Part shown: positions 28,912-35,286 of the stretch, piece after piece | How positions within the stretch are numbered: position 1 is the first letter of the stretch | Layout of the letters: each line of letters starts with the position of its first letter | Assembly (NCBI GenBank): GCA_020062545.1 | Contig: JAGUWD010000009.1 | Location: forward strand, 62,001 to 126,000 | Length of the DNA stretch: 64,000 nt | Origin: Thermodesulfovibrionales bacterium | Lineage (GTDB): Bacteria; Nitrospirota; Thermodesulfovibrionia; Thermodesulfovibrionales; Dissulfurispiraceae | Direction of reading: 5' to 3' | Made by a program: the position numbers and the translations under genes | Notes under the pieces: model-generated | Seen by the model: the letters and a program-made list of their open reading frames with translations, nothing else | Told to the model about the DNA's origin: nothing | Database searches by the model: none

Positions 28912-29983
28912 ATAACTCTATAACAGTACCAGGATAAAACTTAGACAATATATCCCTGTAACTCATTCCCTTCTTTGCCATGTCGAGGGCACTCCACTGG
29001 CACATCCCGACACCATGCCCGTAGCCTTTACCCTCAAATATGAATGCATCTTCATCCTTTGTGATATTTGTTATCATGGTGCTCGGCAGTCTGTCCCAGC
29101 CAAGGCTCTTCCTTAATTCCTTGGCAGGAATTTTATGTTCACCGTTCTCTGTAATAATCCTAAAATCCCTCGCACGGTTGGAAACCGTCAGATCATCTAT
29201 CATAATCTCTTTTATGCCTGTCACATTTGATGCCCGCTCAATTTCGGACACGGGTATGCGTTTCTCCCACATAAAATAAGGAGACAGTTCGCAACTCGTC
29301 TCCACCGGCTTCAAGTACGGATAACTCTTTCCAAACACCTCGGCAGGGTCCTCTGTCATGCCACCGCTTGTGGAATGATAGTATGCGATTATCGGCTTGC
29401 CTTCGTAAGTCAATATCTCGCCTCTTGTATCATTAACCGCCTTTGCTATATTTTCCGGTATATTGCCGCTTCTGTAAACCTGGTGAATGACCGATGATGT
29501 AAGGTCATACGGCATTTTGCCGTTATGCAGTTTTTGATACAGGGCATATGTCCTCGCAACAACAGCCTGCGCCTTCAGCGCCTCTATATCCCAGCTATTT
29601 CCCACCTCTCCGGCGACAACGCCCTTTATATAATCCTCAAGCGGCACCTCATTTACAATGTAAAGACCATTTTCTCCTTTCCAGACCTCTATAGAACCTG
29701 AATACTTCAGTCCGCTCAAAAGCACTTCTCCCTTTGCATTGCCGAACCTTTCAATCTTTTCGCCCTTTTTGGGAAGCTTTGTATTCTTGCCGTCAACAAG
29801 CAATACCCTTATGGTGGTCTCGGCGTAAGCAGTGAATGGTAAACAGTGAATAGTGAATAGTGAAATAATAACAGTGCAGAAGACCAGAAAAGCAGAAGAC
29901 CAAAAGTTTTTTAATGAAAATAACTTATCCCATAATGTAACTGCTGCACTACTGCGCTTCTGCTCTACTGGTCTGTTCATCAT
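28898..29983 (-). CDS. SpoIID/LytB-domain protein
   Basis: VPLEDYIKGVVAGEVGNSWDIEALKAQAVVARTYAL, GYGHGVGMCQWSALDMAKKGMSYRDILSKFYPG. Confidence 0.93.
   Translation of the reverse strand: MMNRPVEQKRSSAAVTLWDKLFSLKNFWSSAFLVFCTVIISLFTIHCLPFTAYAETTIRVLLVDGKNTKLPKKGEKIERFGNAKGEVLLSGLKYSGSIEVWKGENGLYIVNEVPLEDYIKGVVAGEVGNSWDIEALKAQAVVARTYALYQKLHNGKMPYDLTSSVIHQVYRSGNIPENIAKAVNDTRGEILTYEGKPIIAYYHSTSGGMTEDPAEVFGKSYPYLKPVETSCELSPYFMWEKRIPVSEIERASNVTGIKEIMIDDLTVSNRARDFRIITENGEHKIPAKELRKSLGWDRLPSTMITNITKDEDAFIFEGKGYGHGVGMCQWSALDMAKKGMSYRDILSKFYPGTVIELYENR
29830..29977 (+). repeat. Cluster of period-7 and period-8/16 arrays at the 5' end of spoIID
   Basis: gtgaatggtaaacagtgaatagtgaatagtgaa; gtgcagaagaccagaaaagcagaagaccaaaa; ctgcactactgcgcttctgctctactggtctg. 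Confidence 0.85.
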
Positions 29984-30204
29984 CTCCTCCCTATAATCCA
30001 AAAGATAATGGTCAACAAAATACTGATTAATATGCTTGTTGCCAGCGGGAAATAAAATGTGAAGTCCTTCCTCTGTATTACTATATCTCCTGGAAGTCTG
30101 CCGAGCCATGGAATCTTCCCCGAAAACATTAGCAGACCGCCTATGGCAGCAATAACAACACCCATGATTATTAAAAATTTACCTATGTGCTGAATTCCGT
30201 CCAT
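29980..30204 (-). CDS. DUF2905-like small membrane protein
   Basis: MDGIQHIGKFLIIMGVVIAAIGGLLMFSGKIPWLGRLPGDIVIQRKDFTFYFPLATSILISILLTIIFW; start placed at 30204. Confidence 0.85.
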   Translation of the reverse strand: MDGIQHIGKFLIIMGVVIAAIGGLLMFSGKIPWLGRLPGDIVIQRKDFTFYFPLATSILISILLTIIFWIIGRR

Positions 30205-30721
30205 ATCGCTCCATTTCCGAATATATGCACCCGCAATACTTCTGCCTATAGAGTTCCAGTTCCTTCGACATCCTCCTGCCCTCGTTAAACCCATTCCTGA
30301 AGTCCTCAATAAAAAACTCCACGGAATACCGTTCCTGCATCATCCTGCCTATATCTATAATCATATCAAATTTCTGGTAAGGGCTCACCAATAATGATGT
30401 AGTAAAGGCATCGGCATTAATATCTCTGGCCCTTTTAGCAGTTTCCTCTAATCTGACAGAGTAGCAATATTCGCATCGATTATCTTCATTGCCAACCACA
30501 TTCCTTAGATATTCCTTTAATCCATAGTAATCAACATATTCAATATTTAGATTCCACAGAGTTTCAAGTTTTTTTAAGGCATCCAGTCTGCTTTTGTATT
30601 CTGTCAATGGATGGATATTCGGATTAAACCAGAGGCCTTTCACGTCGATATCCCTCTGCTTGATAACAGTCAAAGGATACAGGGCACAATTGGCACAACA
30701 TATATGCATCAGCAATTTCAC
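30179..30721 (-). CDS. queH: Epoxyqueuosine reductase QueH (DUF208)
   Basis: MHICCANCALYPL, NPNIHPLTEYKSRLDAL, CEYCYSVRLEETAKRA, KYCGCIYSE. Confidence 0.93.
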   Translation of the reverse strand: MKLLMHICCANCALYPLTVIKQRDIDVKGLWFNPNIHPLTEYKSRLDALKKLETLWNLNIEYVDYYGLKEYLRNVVGNEDNRCEYCYSVRLEETAKRARDINADAFTTSLLVSPYQKFDMIIDIGRMMQERYSVEFFIEDFRNGFNEGRRMSKELELYRQKYCGCIYSEMERYGRNSAHR

Positions 30722-30723
30722 TT

Positions 30724-31746
30724 CTAAAATAATCCCTGCGGCAGACTCTTCCCCAAATGCTCATAAGCCAGCCTGGTGGCAAGCCTCCCCCTCGATGTCC
30801 TTTCGATTAAGCCTTCCTGCAAGAGATAAGGCTCATACACATCCTCTATCGTCTCCCTGTCTTCTCTTAAAGATGCAGCAATGGCATCTATTCCGGCAGG
30901 ACCTCCGCTGAATTTTTCTATTATTGTGAGAATGAGCTTTCTGTCTATCTCGTCGAGGCCGAGGACATCCACATTTAAGGCATGAAGGGCATCCTTTGTT
31001 ATATTCATATCGATGATTCCGTCGCCTTTTACCTGTGCAAAATCCCTCACCCTCTTTAAAAGTCTGTTCGCAATCCTTGGCGTGCCGCGGGATCTCTTTG
31101 CAATCTCTATAGCAGCATCACCCTTTATCTCTATCTCGAGCAGATGGGCAGAGCGGTTTACTATCTCCTTCAACTCTTCAGGATTATAAAACTCGAGCCT
31201 GCATATGACTCCGAACCTGTCCCTCAATGGTGATGTCAGAAGTCCTGTCCTCGTTGTTGCGCCTATAAGGGTAAATCTCGGGAGATTTAATTTCAGCGTC
31301 CTTGCATTTGGCCCCTGTCCTATGATTATGTCGAGCTTATAATCCTCCATTGCCGGATACAGCACCTCTTCCACAATCCGGGGCAATCTGTGGATTTCAT
31401 CTATAAACAGGATATCCCTGTCAGAGAGATTGGTGAGTATGGCAGCAAGGTCACCCGGTCTTTCAAGAACAGGGCCTGATGTAGTCTTTATGTTTACCAT
31501 AAGTTCATTGGCTATTATTGTGGCAAGGGTAGTCTTTCCAAGCCCGGGAGGGCCGCAGAAAAGCACGTGGTCGAGGGGTTCCTTTCTGAGGCGTGCTGCG
31601 GCAATGAATACTTTCAGGTTTTCCTTTATCCGCTCCTGCCCTATAAATTCATCAAGGGAGCGGGGTCTGAGGTTTATCTCATATGTCAGCTCCTCCTGGC
31701 TTACCTCAGGAGAAAGCGGACTTAGTTCGTTATCTTCTATTCTCAT
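30724..31746 (-). CDS. ruvB: Holliday junction helicase RuvB
   Basis: [59 protein letters not shown]. Confidence 0.98.
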   Translation of the reverse strand: MRIEDNELSPLSPEVSQEELTYEINLRPRSLDEFIGQERIKENLKVFIAAARLRKEPLDHVLFCGPPGLGKTTLATIIANELMVNIKTTSGPVLERPGDLAAILTNLSDRDILFIDEIHRLPRIVEEVLYPAMEDYKLDIIIGQGPNARTLKLNLPRFTLIGATTRTGLLTSPLRDRFGVICRLEFYNPEELKEIVNRSAHLLEIEIKGDAAIEIAKRSRGTPRIANRLLKRVRDFAQVKGDGIIDMNITKDALHALNVDVLGLDEIDRKLILTIIEKFSGGPAGIDAIAASLREDRETIEDVYEPYLLQEGLIERTSRGRLATRLAYEHLGKSLPQGLF

Positions 31747-31812
31747 ATTTCGTTAGGTTATAGGTCATAGGTTATAATTTATCTTCGTGTTCTTTTTCAC
31801 CTTGCCCATTAC

Positions 31813-32382
31813 CTATTCTTTAGTAAGATATTTTAATGACTCCCTGAGTAAACTTTCAATATCCTTATGGCCGCTGTCATACGCCTTTTCAAGGGCTTCC
31901 TGCGCTGTATTCTTTTTATAGCCGAGGTTTACGAGTGCGGACAGGGTATCGTCATAAATAGTGTCTTTCTTTTCTTTAATGGATGGAAGCTTTCCCTTCA
32001 GCTCAAGGATTAACCTGTGGGCTGTCTTCTTGCCGAGTCCCGGCACCTTGCAGAGGACATCCACATCTTCGGAATTTATTGCATTGTGAAAATTATCCGG
32101 CGGAATAGTCGAGAGTATATTTAATGCTACCTTCGGCCCTATTCCTGATATGCCTATGAGCGTGGTAAATATCCTCTTCTCATCCTCTGTCTGAAATCCA
32201 TATAGATGTATAGCATCTTCTCTCACATGTGTGTGTATATACAGAAAGACATCTCTGTTTTCTTCAGGCAGGGATGAAAGCAGCGTTAAAGGCACCTGAA
32301 CACTGTAGCCTACGCCACCCACATCTACTGTCAGGCTCTCCGGCCTTTTTGAAATCAGTTTTCCACGCAGCGATGCAATCAC
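31813..32382 (-). CDS. ruvA: Holliday junction helicase subunit RuvA (GTG start proposed at 32382)
   Basis: IASLRGKLISKRPESLTVDVGGVGYSVQVPLT, LIGISGIGPKVALNILS, VPGLGKKTAHRLILELKGKL. Confidence 0.95.
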   Translation of the reverse strand: MIASLRGKLISKRPESLTVDVGGVGYSVQVPLTLLSSLPEENRDVFLYIHTHVREDAIHLYGFQTEDEKRIFTTLIGISGIGPKVALNILSTIPPDNFHNAINSEDVDVLCKVPGLGKKTAHRLILELKGKLPSIKEKKDTIYDDTLSALVNLGYKKNTAQEALEKAYDSGHKDIESLLRESLKYLTKE

Positions 32383-32438
32383 AACATTAGTATACAGCAA
32401 ACAGCAGCCAGTAGTCAGCATTTAATAATACCCAAATC

Positions 32439-32745
32439 CAGCAATAAGGATAGGTCTCTGGAGTGAATAGCTATGTTTTGGTAACAGTTCTTTGCGACTG
32501 GAGCGTCAGGCAATGGTATAATCTTTCCGCTTCATTCTCGAATGGCATCCAGCCATTCTCCGAAGCAAAGACAGCCCGCTTAGGCATCCATTCCACGCTT
32601 GGGCTGTCCAAGTCGCTTCAAGACCATACCATTGCCTGACAGACGCAACTGTTTGAGCGAAGCGAGTTTTGCGGCTGTAGCGAAAGAAGCATTAGAACTG
32701 TCAAAACAGAGCTCCTGAACGAAAGAGACTTATACTTATTGCTGG
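32439..32745. repeat. About 307-bp imperfect palindromic element between ruvA and ruvC
   Basis: Outer arms ccagcaataaggataggtctct / agagacttatacttattgctgg; inner arms gtcaggcaatggtat / ataccattgcctgac (perfect 15 bp). Confidence 0.85.
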
Positions 32746-32765
32746 ACGCGATATCAGGTTATCAT

Positions 32766-33245
32766 CTATCTGCTATTCGCATGACAGATTGCCAATGCAA
32801 GCGCATCTGCGCTGTCTGGAGATAATGAATGCTTAATGTTTAATATCTCCACTACCATCTTCTGCACCTGATTCTTATCAGCCCTGCCGTAACCCACTAC
32901 TGCCTTCTTCACCTCAAGGGCGCTGTACTCATAGATTGGAAGTCCGGTCAAAGAAGCAGCAAGAAGCACCACTCCTCTTGTATGCCCGAGACTGAGGGCT
33001 GCCTTTGTCCCTTTTGCAAAGAATATCTTCTCTATCGCTATTTCATCAGGTTTATATTCAGCAATCACATCCACAAGGGACGTGTAAAGCTCCGTGAGTC
33101 TTACGTGAAGTGGCTTGTTTGCAGGCAAAACTATCCTGCCTGAGGAGAGGTATTTAACTTCTGACTTCTGACTTCTGACTTCTGACTTCTGAATAAGTCC
33201 ATATCCGCAGTTTATACTTCCGGGGTCGATTCCGAAAATTTTCAT
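32766..33245 (-). CDS. ruvC: Holliday junction resolvase RuvC
   Basis: KIFGIDPGSINCGYGLI, EYKPDEIAIEKIFFAKG, SPDSADALALAICHA. Confidence 0.97.
   Translation of the reverse strand: MKIFGIDPGSINCGYGLIQKSEVRSQKSEVKYLSSGRIVLPANKPLHVRLTELYTSLVDVIAEYKPDEIAIEKIFFAKGTKAALSLGHTRGVVLLAASLTGLPIYEYSALEVKKAVVGYGRADKNQVQKMVVEILNIKHSLSPDSADALALAICHANSR
33156..33192 (+). repeat. Heptamer array (TTCTGAC)n inside ruvC
   Basis: acttctgacttctgacttctgacttctgacttctga; encodes QKSEVRSQKSEV on the minus strand. Confidence 0.95.
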
Positions 33246-33322
33246 GGTTTCTTGAGTTTCTTGGATTTGTTGAGTTTTTGAGTTAACGCTATAAACACAA
33301 TAAACTCGATAGACTCAACAGA

Positions 33323-33907
33323 CTATCTTTTTCTCGGTGCTTCAAAGAGTATCTCTTCCACCATCTGGCAGATTATATGTCCGAGCGTTATATGAGTTTC
33401 CTGAATGCGGGGAGTGTCTTCCGATGGGACGATAAATGCGTAATCACACCTTGCCGCAAAATCAGCGCCTTTGAGGCCGGTGAATGCTATAGTCTTTATC
33501 TTTTTGCGTTTGGCAGCGTCCACAGCCTTCAAAATATTTTTGGAGCTTCCGCTGGTGCTTATGGCAACAGCAATATCGCCTTCGTTGCCAAGGGTTTTTA
33601 TCTGTCTGGCAAATATGTCGTTATAGCTGTAATCATTGGCAATGGATGTAATTATCGCAATGTCGGTATTTAACGAAAGCGCAGGCAGTCCGGGTCTGTC
33701 CATTTTAAACCGGTTTACAAATTCACCTGCGATATGTGAAGCGTCGCAAGCACTGCCGCCGTTGCCAAAAAGGAGAATTTTTTTACCGTCATTGAATGCA
33801 TCGGCTATCAGTTTTGATACCCCTGCAATAAGAGATACGTTTTCCTTAACGAATTTTCCCTTTATGTTTATGCTGTCTTCAAAAGCCTTGGCAATCTTTC
33901 TTTCCAT
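33323..33907 (-). CDS. gmhA: Phosphoheptose isomerase (SIS domain)
   Basis: LLFGNGGSACDASHIAGEFVNRF, ISTSGSSKNILKA, IQETHITLGHIICQMVE. Confidence 0.93.
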   Translation of the reverse strand: MERKIAKAFEDSINIKGKFVKENVSLIAGVSKLIADAFNDGKKILLFGNGGSACDASHIAGEFVNRFKMDRPGLPALSLNTDIAIITSIANDYSYNDIFARQIKTLGNEGDIAVAISTSGSSKNILKAVDAAKRKKIKTIAFTGLKGADFAARCDYAFIVPSEDTPRIQETHITLGHIICQMVEEILFEAPRKR

Positions 33908-33939
33908 GCGATTAGTCTACTAAAGATAAAACTCCATAG

Positions 33940-34431
33940 TCAAGGAGAGGATAGGGAATTTAAAATAGGGTAAAGCTTGTCATAGGTCTCAAGTATATGC
34001 TCCGGGATAACCCTCACTTCGCCGAGCACTGTCATGAAACTCGTATCCCCTGCCCATCGTGGGACAATATGGATATGCATATGCTCCTCGATTCCTGCAC
34101 CTGCAACCTCTCCAAAGTTAATGCCTATATTAAACCCTTCAGGATTAAAGGCTTTTCCAAGACACTCTACAGAATACTTTGTAATCTTCATAAGCTCTGA
34201 AAGAGCGGTATCGGAAAGACCGTCAAATGAGGATGTATGAAAATAGGGAACAACCATGAGGTGACCGTTATTATAAGGATACTTATTCATGATCACATAG
34301 ACATGTTCCGACCTGTAAAGGATAAGGTTATCCCTGTCGTTATTCTCCTTAGGCTTTACGCAAAACAGACATTCCCTTTCTTTCGCTGAAAGGATATACT
34401 CCATCCTCCAAGGCGCCCATAGTGTTTTCAT
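33940..34431 (-). CDS. HIT-family hydrolase
   Basis: LWAPWRMEYI, NKYPYNNGHLMVVPYFH, HMHIHIVPRW. Confidence 0.93.
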   Translation of the reverse strand: MKTLWAPWRMEYILSAKERECLFCVKPKENNDRDNLILYRSEHVYVIMNKYPYNNGHLMVVPYFHTSSFDGLSDTALSELMKITKYSVECLGKAFNPEGFNIGINFGEVAGAGIEEHMHIHIVPRWAGDTSFMTVLGEVRVIPEHILETYDKLYPILNSLSSP

Positions 34432-35195
34432 TCTTCACCTGCCGTTGCTTTCAATCTCTTCAATACTGCCTGTGCATCCTCCCATGTAAGCCACTTATCC
34501 TTTGGATTTCTTAAAAGATACGCCGGATGAAATGTGGGCATCACAGGAATTCCCTTGTATTCATAAAATCTTCCACGGACCTTCGTAATGGAGAATTTGC
34601 TTATAGGGCCTTTAACTCCCATAAGCATGTATGCTGATATCTTTCCGAGGGACACTATCACCTCTGGAGATATTATATCTATCTGCCTATCGAGAAAAGG
34701 GAAACATGTAGACATCTCATCGTCCTGTGGATCCCTGTTCATGGGCGGCCTGCATTTCACGATATTTGCAATATACACATCTTCTCTCTTAAAGCCCATC
34801 CTCTCGATGAGTCTTGTCAGAAGCTGTCCTGCATCGCCTACAAAAGGCCGTGCCTGCAGATCTTCTTCCCTTCCCGGGGCCTCGCCGATAAACATGATTT
34901 TTGCATTCGCATTGCCCTCGCCAAAAACAATATGAGTCCTTCCCTTTGAGAGCTTACACCTCTGGCAGTCGCCGATTTCATCGCGAAGGGCATTGAGCAT
35001 AGCCTCTTTGTGACTATTTGAACTTCTTGAACGGCTTGAACCGCCTATATTAGTAATTCGTTCAAAGGGTTCAGCTCGTTTAACGCCCTGATTGCTGACT
35101 GCTGACTGCTGACTGCTGTAATTAAGCGGCAGTCTCTCAAAGCCGAGTTCTTTATAAAACTCAAGAACTATTTTTAAACCATCAATTGTATTCAT
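34428..35195 (-). CDS. Type 4-like uracil-DNA glycosylase (Fe-S)
   Basis: CQRCKLSKGRTHIVFGEGNANAKIMFIGEAPGREEDLQARPFVGDAGQLL, MPTFHPAYLLRNP. Confidence 0.94.
   Translation of the reverse strand: MNTIDGLKIVLEFYKELGFERLPLNYSSQQSAVSNQGVKRAEPFERITNIGGSSRSRSSNSHKEAMLNALRDEIGDCQRCKLSKGRTHIVFGEGNANAKIMFIGEAPGREEDLQARPFVGDAGQLLTRLIERMGFKREDVYIANIVKCRPPMNRDPQDDEMSTCFPFLDRQIDIISPEVIVSLGKISAYMLMGVKGPISKFSITKVRGRFYEYKGIPVMPTFHPAYLLRNPKDKWLTWEDAQAVLKRLKATAGEE
35017..35119 (+). repeat. Adjacent degenerate arrays (period 9, then period 7) inside the udg N-terminal region
   Basis: ttgaacttcttgaacggcttgaaccgcc ... gttcaaagggttcagctcgttt ... attgctgactgctgactgctgactgctg. Confidence 0.85.
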
Positions 35196-35207
35196 AATTC
35201 ACATAAT

Positions 35208-35255
35208 TAGCTGATAGCTCATAGTCTTTAATTAGCATCCATGAGCTATCAGCTA
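35208..35255. repeat. 15-bp perfect inverted repeat (AGCTGATAGCTCAT) downstream of the TPR gene
   Basis: tagctgatagctcat ... atgagctatcagcta; same unit as the inverted repeat at 26963-27019. Confidence 0.85.
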
Positions 35256-35286
35256 AATTGAGCAGTGTCTGACATATAGTTATGAT

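Noticed and set aside
32383-32421. N-terminal extension MLTTGCCLLYTNV of the RuvA ORF
   Set aside because: Encoded by a degenerate heptamer run (gcaaaca-gcagcca-gtagtca-gca); GTG at 32382 gives the usual M-I-A-S-L-R-G-K-L start.
32439-32745. tRNA or known ncRNA between ruvA and ruvC
   Set aside because: No cloverleaf or recognised RNA family signature; the structure is a long nested palindrome.
33156-33192. Possible CRISPR array (regularly spaced repeats)
   Set aside because: Units are 7 bp head-to-tail with no unique spacers and no cas genes in the window.
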